Shown piece after piece: positions 5,863 through 13,046 of a stretch of 16,157 bases of DNA; the first letter of the stretch is position 1, and each line of letters starts with the position of its first letter. Both the position numbers and the translations under genes were made by a program. Origin of the DNA: JAHWJR01 sp035942035 (lineage in GTDB: Bacteria > Actinomycetota > Acidimicrobiia > Acidimicrobiales > CADCSY01). Location of the stretch: positions 1 to 16,157 of the forward strand of contig DASZDK010000120.1 of assembly GCA_035942035.1 (NCBI GenBank), read 5' to 3'. The notes beneath the pieces are model-generated. The model was not told the DNA's origin. It searched no databases and saw only the letters and a program-made list of their open reading frames with translations.

Positions 5863-7500
5863 ATGGCCGAGTTGACCATCAACGCCGATGACATCGCCGC
5901 CGCGCTGCGCCGGCACCTCGAGGGTTACTCGCCCTCCACCGAGAAGGCCCAGGTCGGCCGCATCACCGAGGTGGGTGACGGCATCGCCCGTCTCGAGGGT
6001 CTTCCTGGCGCCGCCGTCAACGAGCTGTTGGAGTTCGAGGACGGCACCATCGGCCTGGCCCTGAACCTCGAGGAGGACTCGATCGGCGCCGTGGTCCTGG
6101 GCGAGGTCGGCAACATCGAGGAGGGCCAGACGGTCAAGGCCACCGGCAACATCCTCCAGGTGGCGGTGGGCGACGCCCTGCTGGGCCGGGCAGTGAGCGC
6201 GCTCGGCCAGCCGGTCGACGGCAAGGGCCCGCTGAACGCCGACGCCACCCGGCGCATGGAGGTGCAGGCGCCGGGCATCACCGGCCGCCAACCGGTCCAC
6301 GAGCCCCTGCAGACCGGCATCAAGGCCATCGACACCATGACGCCCATCGGGCGGGGCCAGCGGGAGCTCATTATCGGCGACCGCAAGACGGGCAAGACGA
6401 CCATCGCCGTCGACACCATCATCAACCAGCGGGGCCTGGGAGTGAAGTGCGTCTACGTGGGCATCGGCCAGAAGGCCAGCACCATCGCCCAGACGGTGGC
6501 GACGCTCGAGGAACACGGCGCCATGGACTACACCGTGGTGGTCGTGGCTCCGGCCTCCGAGCCGGCCCCGTTCAAGTACCTGGCTCCCTACGCCGGCTGC
6601 GCCATGGGCCAGCACTGGATGGACAACGGGGAGCATGCCCTCGTGGTGTACGACGACCTGTCCAAGCAGGCCGAGGCCTACCGCCAGATCTCGCTGCTGC
6701 TGCGGCGCCCGCCGGGCCGCGAGGCCTACCCCGGCGATGTCTTCTACCTGCACAGCCGGCTGCTGGAGCGGGCGGCCAAGCTCTCGGACGACCTCGGGGC
6801 GGGCTCGCTGACGGCGCTTCCCATCGTCGAGACCAAGGCGGGTGACGTCTCCGCCTACATCCCCACCAACGTCATCTCGATCACCGACGGCCAGGTGTAC
6901 CTCAAGGAGGAACTGTTCAAGTCCGGGGTGCGGCCGGCCATCGACGTGGGCATCTCGGTGTCCCGGGTCGGTTCTGCCGCCCAGATCAAGGCCATGAAGA
7001 CGGCGGTGGGCACGCTCAAGGGTGACCTGGCCCAGTTCCGGGAGCTGGAGTCGTTCGCCACCTTCGGATCGGAGCTGGACAAGGTGTCCCAGGCCCAGCT
7101 CGATCGGGGCTACCGGCTCACCGAGTTGCTCAAGCAGGGTCTGAACTCGCCCATGCCGGTGCAGGAGCAGGTGGTCTCCCTCTACGCCGGCACCCGGGGC
7201 CACCTCGACAAGGTGCCCGTGGACGACGTCGCCCGGTTCGAGTCCGAGCTGATCGAGTGGTTCCGCACCCGGCACTCCGACCTCCTCGACAGCATCGTCA
7301 AGGACGGGAAGATCTCCGACGAGGAGGCCCTGGAGGAGGGGATCAAGACCTTCGCCGAGCAGTTCAGCCGCTCCGGTGACGAGGAGGCCCCCGAGGAGCC
7401 CGAGCCGCAGGACCAGGGCGAGGAGCAGCGCCGGCGGGCCGGTGGCAAAGACGAGGGGATCCTGCCCGAGGACGAGATCTCCCGCGACGAGGAGTCGTGA
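5863..7500 (+). CDS. atpA: F1Fo ATP synthase subunit alpha with acidic C-terminal extension
   Basis: A 545-residue, non-catalytic nucleotide-binding subunit of the F1 head. The Walker A motif GDRKTGKT is at 172-179, and ISVSRVGSAAQ (364-374) carries the arginine finger R368 that completes the beta catalytic site. ATG at 5863 has AAGGAGGA (5853-5860) at good spacing; the frame is open further upstream but overlaps atpH out of frame. Normal alpha subunits end near residue 502 here (IKTFAEQFSRSG). Another ~43 residues follow, very rich in Glu/Asp with an RRR patch and ending in DEISRDEES. A C-terminal extension of alpha that restrains ATP hydrolysis is known from mycobacteria; a shared role is inference. 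Confidence 0.97.
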   Translation: MAELTINADDIAAALRRHLEGYSPSTEKAQVGRITEVGDGIARLEGLPGAAVNELLEFEDGTIGLALNLEEDSIGAVVLGEVGNIEEGQTVKATGNILQVAVGDALLGRAVSALGQPVDGKGPLNADATRRMEVQAPGITGRQPVHEPLQTGIKAIDTMTPIGRGQRELIIGDRKTGKTTIAVDTIINQRGLGVKCVYVGIGQKASTIAQTVATLEEHGAMDYTVVVVAPASEPAPFKYLAPYAGCAMGQHWMDNGEHALVVYDDLSKQAEAYRQISLLLRRPPGREAYPGDVFYLHSRLLERAAKLSDDLGAGSLTALPIVETKAGDVSAYIPTNVISITDGQVYLKEELFKSGVRPAIDVGISVSRVGSAAQIKAMKTAVGTLKGDLAQFRELESFATFGSELDKVSQAQLDRGYRLTELLKQGLNSPMPVQEQVVSLYAGTRGHLDKVPVDDVARFESELIEWFRTRHSDLLDSIVKDGKISDEEALEEGIKTFAEQFSRSGDEEAPEEPEPQDQGEEQRRRAGGKDEGILPEDEISRDEES

Positions 7501-7530
7501 CCATGGTGGTCGAGACGGGGGGCACCTGAC

Positions 7531-8415
7531 ATGCCGGGCGCCCAGGAGCGGGCGCTCCGCAGACGGACCAAGAGTGTCCAGTCGACCAAGAAGATCACAC
7601 GGGCCATGGAGCTCATCGCCGCCACCCGGGTGGTCAAGGCGCAGCAGCGAGCCATGGATGCCCGGCCCTACAGCGAGCAGATCACCGCGGTCATCCAGCA
7701 CCTGGCCGAGGCCGGCGCCGGCCAGGATCACCCGCTGCTGCGGCAAGCCAAGTCGGTCGACAAGGTCGCCTTCGTGGTCATCACCTCCGACCGAGGCCTG
7801 GCCGGCGCCTACAACACCTCCGTCATCCGCGCCGCCGAGCGCGAGCTGATGGCCGTCCAGTCCGACGGCGCCGACTACTCCCTCGTCCTGATCGGCAAGA
7901 AGGCCGCCGCCTACTTCGGATTCCGGAACTACCGCATCGACGCCTCCTTCACCGGGATGAGCGACTTCCCGCGCTACGAGGACGCCCGCCAGGTGGCGGA
8001 GGTGGTCATCGACGCCTTCGTCGACGGCGACGTCGACCAGGTGCGGCTCGTCTACACCCGCTTCCTGTCCATGGCTTCCCAGCGGGTGGTGGTCCGGCGG
8101 TTCATGCCCCTGCAGGCCGTGCCCGTCGAGAGCGGCGACGGCGGACCGACCGCCGACTACGAGCACGAGCCCAACCCCGGGGTGATCTTCGACCGCCTCC
8201 TTCCCCGCTACGCCGAGGCCCGCCTGTACGCCGCCATGCTCGACGCCGCCGCCTCCGAGCACGCCTCACGGCAGCGGGCCATGAAGTCCGCCACCGACAA
8301 CGCCGAGGAGCTCATCACCAAGCTCAACCGGGAGATGAACCGGGCCCGCCAGGGCTCCGTCACCACCGAGATCTCCGAGATCGTGGGCGGGGCCGAGGCC
8401 ATGTCCCAGAGCTGA
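7531..8415 (+). CDS. atpG: F1Fo ATP synthase subunit gamma
   Basis: A 294-residue central rotor shaft that couples c-ring rotation to catalysis. The N-terminal helix has the family signature (RRRTKSVQSTKKITRAMELI), and the C-terminal helix (SATDNAEELITKLNREMNRARQ, cited in part) ends with TEISEIVGGAEA, as in canonical gamma. The middle Rossmann-like region VVITSDRGLAGAYN (about 83-96) is conserved. ATG at 7531 is preceded by a GGGGGG run (7518-7523) at a usable distance. The 30 bases after atpA also contain an eight-codon frame (7503-7529) with its own upstream GAGGAG. No insertion or truncation is evident. Confidence 0.95.
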   Translation: MPGAQERALRRRTKSVQSTKKITRAMELIAATRVVKAQQRAMDARPYSEQITAVIQHLAEAGAGQDHPLLRQAKSVDKVAFVVITSDRGLAGAYNTSVIRAAERELMAVQSDGADYSLVLIGKKAAAYFGFRNYRIDASFTGMSDFPRYEDARQVAEVVIDAFVDGDVDQVRLVYTRFLSMASQRVVVRRFMPLQAVPVESGDGGPTADYEHEPNPGVIFDRLLPRYAEARLYAAMLDAAASEHASRQRAMKSATDNAEELITKLNREMNRARQGSVTTEISEIVGGAEAMSQS

Positions 8416-8453
8416 CCGTCCGCCCGCCGCAGAGAACCAGGAGTGTGCAGACC

Positions 8454-9914
8454 ATGACCATGACCGAAGAGCCCCGCAGCGAGGAACAGGCCGACGAGCA
8501 GTTGAAGGATGGGCGCGTCGTCGCCATCGGTGGGCCCGTGGTCGACGTCGAGTTCCCTCCCGGCGCCCTGCCGGAGATCAACCACGCCATCGAGATGACC
8601 CTCACCCTCGACGGCAACGACATCGTGATCACTGCCGAGGTCGCCCAGCAGATCGGCGACAGCCAGGTGCGGGCCATCTGCCTGAAGCCCACCGACGGCC
8701 TGGTCCGCGGCACCAAGGTGCGCAACCTCGGGCGGGGTATCAGCGTCCCCGTAGGCGAGCAGGTGCTCGGCCATGCCTTCAACGTGCTGGGCGAGCCCCT
8801 CGACGTGGAGAGCATCGGCGAGGTCAAGGAGCGGTGGGAGATCCACCGCGACCCGCCGGCGTTCGACCAGCTCGAGCCCAAGTCGGAGATGTTCGAGACG
8901 GGCATCAAGGTCATCGACCTGCTCACCCCCTACATGAAGGGCGGCAAGATCGGTCTCTTCGGGGGGGCCGGGGTGGGCAAGACCGTGCTCATCACCGAGA
9001 TGATCCGCCGGGTGGCCCAGGAGCACGGCGGTGTTTCCGTCTTCGCCGGCGTGGGGGAGCGCACCCGGGAAGGTACCGACCTCCTGCTGGAGATGGGTGA
9101 GTCCGGCGTGCTGGAGAAGGCGGCGCTGGTGTTCGGGCAGATGGACGAGCCCCCCGGCGTCCGCCTGCGGGTGGGCCTGTCGGCCCTGACCATGGCCGAG
9201 TACTTCCGCGACGTGGCCCAGAAGGACGTGCTGCTGTTCGTCGACAACATCTTCCGCTTCGTGCAGGCCGGCTCCGAGGTGTCGACCCTTCTCGGGCGGA
9301 TGCCGTCGGCGGTGGGGTACCAGCCCACCCTGGCCGACGAGATGGGTGAGCTGCAGGAGCGCATCACCTCGACGCGGGGACGGTCCATCACCTCGATGCA
9401 GGCGGTGTACGTGCCCGCCGACGACTACACCGACCCGGCCCCGTTCACCAGCTTCACCCACTTCGACGGCACCACGGAGCTGTCCCGCGACATCGCTGCC
9501 CAGGGCATCTACCCCGCGGTCGACCCACTGGCATCGACGTCGACCATCCTCGCTCCCGAGGTGGTGGGCAAGCGCCACTACGACGTGGCCCGCCGGGTGC
9601 AGGAGGTGCTCCAGCGCTACAAGGAGCTCCAGGACATCATCGCCATCCTCGGCATCGACGAGCTGTCCGAGGAGGACCGCCTCACCGTGACGCGGGCTCG
9701 CAAGGTGCAGAAGTTCCTGTCCCAGCCCATGTACGTGGCCGAGGTGTTCACCGGCCTGTCCGGCGTCACCACGCCGGTCGAAGAGACCGTCGAGTCGTTC
9801 GAGGCGGTCATCAACGGTGACCTCGACGAACTGCCCGAGCAGGCGTTCCTGAACGTCGGTGGGGCGGAATCGGCCCTCGCCAAGGCCGAGAAGCTCAAGA
9901 AGGAAGGCGGCTAG
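8454..9914 (+). CDS. atpD: F1Fo ATP synthase subunit beta (catalytic)
   Basis: A 486-residue catalytic subunit that makes ATP from ADP and phosphate. Walker A GGAGVGKT is at 170-177, the catalytic Glu is E202 in GERTREG, the Walker B strand is VLLFVDNIFRF near 259-269, and the lever motif DELSEED is at 402-408. The N-terminus has a short acidic leader (residues 4-18) before the beta-barrel KDGRVVAIGGPVVDVEFP. ATG at 8454 is chosen because AGGAG (8439-8443) lies 10 bases upstream; GTG at 8445 is too close to it and ATG at 8460 rather far. The stop is followed 2 bases later by the atpC start. Confidence 0.97.
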   Translation: MTMTEEPRSEEQADEQLKDGRVVAIGGPVVDVEFPPGALPEINHAIEMTLTLDGNDIVITAEVAQQIGDSQVRAICLKPTDGLVRGTKVRNLGRGISVPVGEQVLGHAFNVLGEPLDVESIGEVKERWEIHRDPPAFDQLEPKSEMFETGIKVIDLLTPYMKGGKIGLFGGAGVGKTVLITEMIRRVAQEHGGVSVFAGVGERTREGTDLLLEMGESGVLEKAALVFGQMDEPPGVRLRVGLSALTMAEYFRDVAQKDVLLFVDNIFRFVQAGSEVSTLLGRMPSAVGYQPTLADEMGELQERITSTRGRSITSMQAVYVPADDYTDPAPFTSFTHFDGTTELSRDIAAQGIYPAVDPLASTSTILAPEVVGKRHYDVARRVQEVLQRYKELQDIIAILGIDELSEEDRLTVTRARKVQKFLSQPMYVAEVFTGLSGVTTPVEETVESFEAVINGDLDELPEQAFLNVGGAESALAKAEKLKKEGG

Positions 9915-9916
9915 TC

Positions 9917-10300
9917 GTGCCCCTCCAGGTGGAGGTGGTGTCCCCGGAGCGGATCCTCTACAGCGGCGAGGCCGACATGGTCATCACCCGCACCACCGAC
10001 GGGGAGATCGCCTTCCTCACCGGCCACGTGCCCTTCATCGGCAGCCTCGGGATCGGCCGGGTGATCATCCGCACCACCGAGGGCGACGACGTCCTCGCCG
10101 CCGTCCACGGCGGATTCGTCGAGGTCAACGACGACCGGGTGACGGTGCTGTCCGACGTGGCTGAGTTGGTCGACGACATCGACGTCGGCCGGGCCCGCCA
10201 GGCCCTGGAGCGGGCGGAGAAGGGCGACGACGAGGACGAGGACGACCTCGAGGCCGCCGCCCGCCGGGCCCGGCTGCGACTGGAGCTGGCGGACCAGTAG
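9917..10300 (+). CDS. atpC: F1Fo ATP synthase subunit epsilon
   Basis: A 127-residue rotor subunit. The N-terminal beta-sandwich (PLQVEVVSPERILYSGEA, then GEIAFLTGHVPFIGSL) is canonical, and HGGFVEVNDDRVTVLSD is the usual domain-closing strand region. The C-terminal helical part (about 91-127) has an acidic linker GDDEDEDDLE at 103-112 between its two helices, reducing similarity to the long inhibitory hairpin of E. coli epsilon. The GTG start at 9917 follows the atpD stop by 2 bases, with AAGGAAGG upstream inside atpD. It is the last gene of the operon, followed by an inverted repeat. Confidence 0.94.
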   Translation: MPLQVEVVSPERILYSGEADMVITRTTDGEIAFLTGHVPFIGSLGIGRVIIRTTEGDDVLAAVHGGFVEVNDDRVTVLSDVAELVDDIDVGRARQALERAEKGDDEDEDDLEAAARRARLRLELADQ

Positions 10301-10322
10301 CAGACCGTCGTCACCCTCGTTC

Positions 10323-10363
10323 TCTGTCGGGTGAACCACCACCCCGGTGGTGAATCCGACAAA
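10323..10363 (+). terminator. Hairpin after atpC, candidate operon terminator without a T-run
   Basis: The inner stem CACCAC (10337-10342) / GTGGTG (10347-10352) has a CCCG loop. The outer arm CTCTGTCGG (10323-10331 region) matches CCGACAAAG (10356-10364 region) with one mismatch, separated from the inner stem by an asymmetric internal loop. No U-tract follows, so this would be a GC-type actinobacterial terminator or an RNA-stabilising structure. It sits between atpC and the start at 10373, arguing against the upstream GTG 10331 as the next gene's start. Confidence 0.4.
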
Positions 10364-10372
10364 GATCGGGGG

Positions 10373-11344
10373 GTGCCCCGGCTCCGACTCGGCGTCGCCC
10401 TACTCGTGCCGTCGCCGGTGGCCGAGGAGGTCGACGTGCTGCGGCGGGCGTGCGGCGACGAGGCGCTGCACCGCATGGCGCCGCACTGCACGCTCGTCCC
10501 CCCGGTCAACGTCCGGGAGGAGCGCCTCGACGACGCCGTGGGCCTGCTGCGGCGGGCGGCGGCGGCCACCTCCCCGATCACCGCCACCCTCGGGCCGCCG
10601 GAGACCTTCCTGCCCGCCACGCCGGTGCTGTACCTGGCGCTGAGCAGCGGCGCCCAGGCCGTGCGGGAGCTGCGCGACCGCCTGTTCGTCGATCCCCTCG
10701 CCCGGGCACTGACCTGGCCGTTCCACCCTCATGTCACGGTGCGCGACGGGGGTGCGCCCTCCCGGGTGTCGGCGGCGGTGGAGGCGCTGGGCGACTACCG
10801 GGCCGAAGTCACCTTCGAGCGGGTGCACCTGCTCGAGGAGCGGCGTGATGACGCCGCTCGGCGGGTGTGGCGCCCGCTGGCCGATGCCCGGTTCGATCCC
10901 GCCGCCGTGGTCGGGCGGGGCGGGCTGGAGCTGGAGCTGTCGGTGACCGAGCGCCTCGACCCCGAGGCGGCGGCGTGGGCCGAGCGGGAGTGGCGGCTGG
11001 TCGACGACCGCCGGCCCGCCGAGGCCCGGCTCCGTCGCCTGGCGGTGACCGCCCGGCGCGAGGGTGAGGTGGCGGGCACGGCGGTGGGCTGGACCAGCGG
11101 CGCCGGCGCCCACGTGGTCGACCTGACCGTGGCCACCGCCTCCCGGGGCAAGGGCATCGGGTCCCACCTGGTGGCCGCCTTTTCGTCCGAGGCGGCCACC
11201 CGGGGTTGCCAGGTGTGCAGGGTGAGGACCGAGGCGGGAAGCTCGGCGGAGGCCTTCTGGCGGCGGCGGGGATGGACCGAGGAGGCTCGCTTCGACCGCT
11301 ACCGGTACGACCGGGACTTCGTCCAGCTCCGGCGGGAGCTGTGA
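10373..11344 (+). CDS. Two-domain protein: 2H phosphoesterase (2'-5' RNA ligase-like) fused to GNAT acetyltransferase
   Basis: A 323-residue protein with two recognisable parts. Residues 1-175 show the two histidine motifs of 2H phosphoesterases (LigT, 2'-5' RNA ligase-like), H38-C-T40 in APHCTLVPPVN and H120-V-T122 in FHPHVTVRDG. Such enzymes act on 2',5' or cyclic phosphodiesters of RNA or nucleotides. Residues about 185-323 resemble a GNAT N-acetyltransferase: VVDLTVATASRGKGIGSHLV (248-267) contains the acetyl-CoA motif RGKGIG, followed by AEAFWRRRGW near 292-301, typical of GNAT motif B. Substrates are unknown. GTG at 10373 starts directly at the first beta strand; GTG 10331 would add 14 residues across the hairpin. 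No strong ribosome site is seen for either. It is separate from the atp operon in function. Confidence 0.8.
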   Translation: MPRLRLGVALLVPSPVAEEVDVLRRACGDEALHRMAPHCTLVPPVNVREERLDDAVGLLRRAAAATSPITATLGPPETFLPATPVLYLALSSGAQAVRELRDRLFVDPLARALTWPFHPHVTVRDGGAPSRVSAAVEALGDYRAEVTFERVHLLEERRDDAARRVWRPLADARFDPAAVVGRGGLELELSVTERLDPEAAAWAEREWRLVDDRRPAEARLRRLAVTARREGEVAGTAVGWTSGAGAHVVDLTVATASRGKGIGSHLVAAFSSEAATRGCQVCRVRTEAGSSAEAFWRRRGWTEEARFDRYRYDRDFVQLRREL

Positions 11345-11438
11345 CGCCGGCCGGCGGCGCTGCGGAGTCCGCCAGGCGGAGCAGCCTCGGAGGCTGGTGC
11401 AGCTCCGTGCAGCGGGCGCCGGCGGATTATCGCCGGCG
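11345..11438. other. Palindrome-rich convergent spacer
   Basis: Four inverted repeats are packed into 94 bases: CGCCGGCCGGCG (11345-11356), TCCGCC-A-GGCGGA (11368-11380) flanked by CTGC/GCAG, CAGCCTC-G-GAGGCTG (11382-11396), and CGCCGGCG/CGCCGGCG (11417-11438). It separates two genes that point at each other, so a bidirectional terminator function is likely. Confidence 0.7.
11417..11438 (-). terminator. Hairpin directly after glpX, candidate terminator
   Basis: A perfect 8-bp stem, CGCCGGCG at 11417-11424 and 11431-11438, closes a six-base loop. It abuts the glpX stop codon (TAA at 11439-11441 on the minus strand). There is no T-tract in either direction, as is common for GC-rich actinobacterial terminators. 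Confidence 0.5.
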
Positions 11439-12434
11439 TTAGCGGTAGTAGAGGCTGAGGTCGTCCATCTTGTCGAGGCGGTGGCGGGCCTCGACCTTGC
11501 GGACGGTGCCCGAGCGCGAGCGCATGACCAGCGACTGGGTGAGGACCCGGCTGCCGGCGAGGCGTACGCCCCGCAGGAGCTCACCGTCGGTGATGCCGGT
11601 GGCGGCGAAGAAGCAGTTGTCGCCGGCCACCAGGTCGTCGAGGGTGAGGATCTTGTCGAGGTCGTAGCCGGCGTCGATGGCGGCCTGGCGCTCCTCGTCG
11701 CTGCGGGGCCAGAGCCGGCCCTGCTGCTCGCCGCCCATGGACTTCATGGCCGCTGCGCTGATGACGCCCTCGGGGGTGCCGCCGATGCCGAAGAGGATGT
11801 CGGCGCCGGTGTCAGGTGACGCCGTCTGCAGGGCGCCGGCGACGTCGCCGTCGGGGATGAGCCGGATGCGGGCGCCGGCGGCCCGCACCTCGGCGATCAG
11901 CTCCTCGTGACGGGGCCGGTCGAGGATGACGGCGGTGAGGTTGCTGACCGACTCGCCCTTGGCCTTGGCCACCGCCTGGAGGTTCTCGGTGGGGGAGCGG
12001 TCGAGGTCGACCACGCCCTTGCACTCCGCTCCGACCGCGATCTTCTCCATGTACATGCACGGGCCCGGGTCGAACATGGTGCCCCGCTCGGAGACGGCGA
12101 TCACCGCCAGGGCGTTGCCCTGGCCGAGGGCAGTCAGGGTGGTGCCGTCGACCGGGTCGACGGCGATGTCGGTCTGCGGCGGGCTGCCGTCGCCGATGCG
12201 CTCGCCGTTGTAGAGCATGGGCGCTTCGTCCTTCTCGCCCTCGCCGATCACCACCACGCCGTCCATGGACACCGAGTCGAGCACGGCCCGCATGGCGTCG
12301 ACCGCCGCCTGGTCGGCACCGATCTTGTCGCCCCGTCCCATGAAGCGAGAGGCGGCCAGGGCGGCGGCCTCGGTGACCCTCACCAGCTCGAGGGCCAGGT
12401 TGCGGTCGGGGACTCGATTGATTCCGTCGCTCAT
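11439..12434 (-). CDS. glpX: Class II fructose-1,6-bisphosphatase (GlpX)
   Basis: A 331-residue cytoplasmic enzyme that hydrolyses fructose-1,6-bisphosphate to fructose-6-phosphate in gluconeogenesis. Metal and phosphate-binding motifs of the lithium-sensitive phosphatase fold are intact: GEGEKDEAPML at 64-74 and DPVDGTT at 93-99. DKIGADQAAVDAMR near 36-49, RHEELIAEVR and the GIGGTPEGVISAAA stretch near 217-230 are typical of GlpX. Length is normal. Relatives in actinobacteria are usually the only FBPase of the cell. ATG at 12434 has no Shine-Dalgarno sequence; TACTGT lies 8 bases upstream, suggesting a leaderless transcript. It may also be read from the gene upstream on the same strand. Confidence 0.95.
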   Translation of the reverse strand: MSDGINRVPDRNLALELVRVTEAAALAASRFMGRGDKIGADQAAVDAMRAVLDSVSMDGVVVIGEGEKDEAPMLYNGERIGDGSPPQTDIAVDPVDGTTLTALGQGNALAVIAVSERGTMFDPGPCMYMEKIAVGAECKGVVDLDRSPTENLQAVAKAKGESVSNLTAVILDRPRHEELIAEVRAAGARIRLIPDGDVAGALQTASPDTGADILFGIGGTPEGVISAAAMKSMGGEQQGRLWPRSDEERQAAIDAGYDLDKILTLDDLVAGDNCFFAATGITDGELLRGVRLAGSRVLTQSLVMRSRSGTVRKVEARHRLDKMDDLSLYYR

Positions 12435-12442
12435 CAGAGCCG

Positions 12443-12448
12443 ACAGTA
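12443..12448 (-). promoter_or_regulatory. Candidate -10 element for a leaderless glpX transcript
   Basis: On the minus strand TACTGT fits the TANNNT -10 pattern, with 8 bases between it and the glpX ATG, which has no ribosome binding site. Transcription would start at or next to the start codon. No good -35 was found. Confidence 0.4.
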
Positions 12449-12464
12449 GCGCGTGGCGGTGGTG

Positions 12465-12486
12465 GGGCCCCGAGCCGGCGGGGCCC
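12465..12486 (-). terminator. GC hairpin between the small membrane protein gene and glpX
   Basis: GGGCCCC (12465-12471) pairs with GGGGCCC (12480-12486) over an 8-base loop, 14 bases after the stop of the upstream minus-strand gene. No T-run follows. It could end that transcript and make glpX depend on its own start signal. Confidence 0.4.
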
Positions 12487-12500
12487 TCCGTGCGGCGTTC

Positions 12501-12974
12501 CTAGGTCGTCGCCGCCTGCCGGCCGTTCGAGGACGCCCGCTGGCCGCCCTCCGGTGGAACGCCACGCCGGGCTTCGATCTCGGCACGGGACGGTGCGACA
12601 GCACCGGCCACGCCGACCACGGCGGCCAGCAGGGCGATGACGCCGGCGGTGGCGACACGGGACCCGGCGGCCTCGGCGCAGCGCTTGGCGGGGTCGCCGA
12701 CCACGGTGCCGGCGGGGGTCCCCGGTGCCGGGGTGGCGCCGGCCACGCCGTTGGGGCGGCACTCCACGGCGCCGGCGAAGGTGAACGGCGTGGTGGCGTA
12801 GACGAAGGCCAGGATGATCACGGCGATAGCCAGCGCCGGCAGGATCCGCCGGCGCAGCGACGAATCGTGCTGGGGGAGCGGGCCGAGGTACTCATCCAGG
12901 TTGGGCACGCTGAGCAGGCTCGGAGGTCGCTCCGTCGGCTGTTGGGTCGTGGGAGGGTCCATCAGCTGTGTCAT
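12501..12974 (-). CDS. Small membrane protein with two TM helices and an external Cys pair, function unknown
   Basis: A 157-residue protein not assigned to a known family. Residues 1-40 are a Pro/Gln-rich, probably cytoplasmic N-terminus (LLSVPNLDEYLGPLPQHD). TM1 spans about 44-62 after an RRR stop, and TM2 about 107-127. The loop between them (63-106) carries C72 and C99, which could form a disulfide outside the membrane. A cytoplasmic tail rich in Arg, Gly and Ser follows. ATG at 12974 is chosen because the Pro-rich coding character starts there; ATG at 12962 is an alternative, and the frame continues upstream as antisense of the peptidase gene. No strong ribosome site is seen. It is divergent from the S9 peptidase gene (72 bases) and 66 bases upstream of glpX. 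Confidence 0.68.
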   Translation of the reverse strand: MTQLMDPPTTQQPTERPPSLLSVPNLDEYLGPLPQHDSSLRRRILPALAIAVIILAFVYATTPFTFAGAVECRPNGVAGATPAPGTPAGTVVGDPAKRCAEAAGSRVATAGVIALLAAVVGVAGAVAPSRAEIEARRGVPPEGGQRASSNGRQAATT

Positions 12975-13046
12975 AGCCACATCATCGGCAGCGGCCCCCG
13001 GGAGCTTGAGGGCCCATGAGGAGGCCCGCGTCGGCCAAGATCTGGC

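Noticed and set aside
5794..8262. A minus-strand open frame of more than 800 codons opposite atpA and atpG
   Set aside because: Shadow of strongly conserved ATP synthase genes; composition is low-complexity Gly/His/Val/Asp with no recognisable domain.
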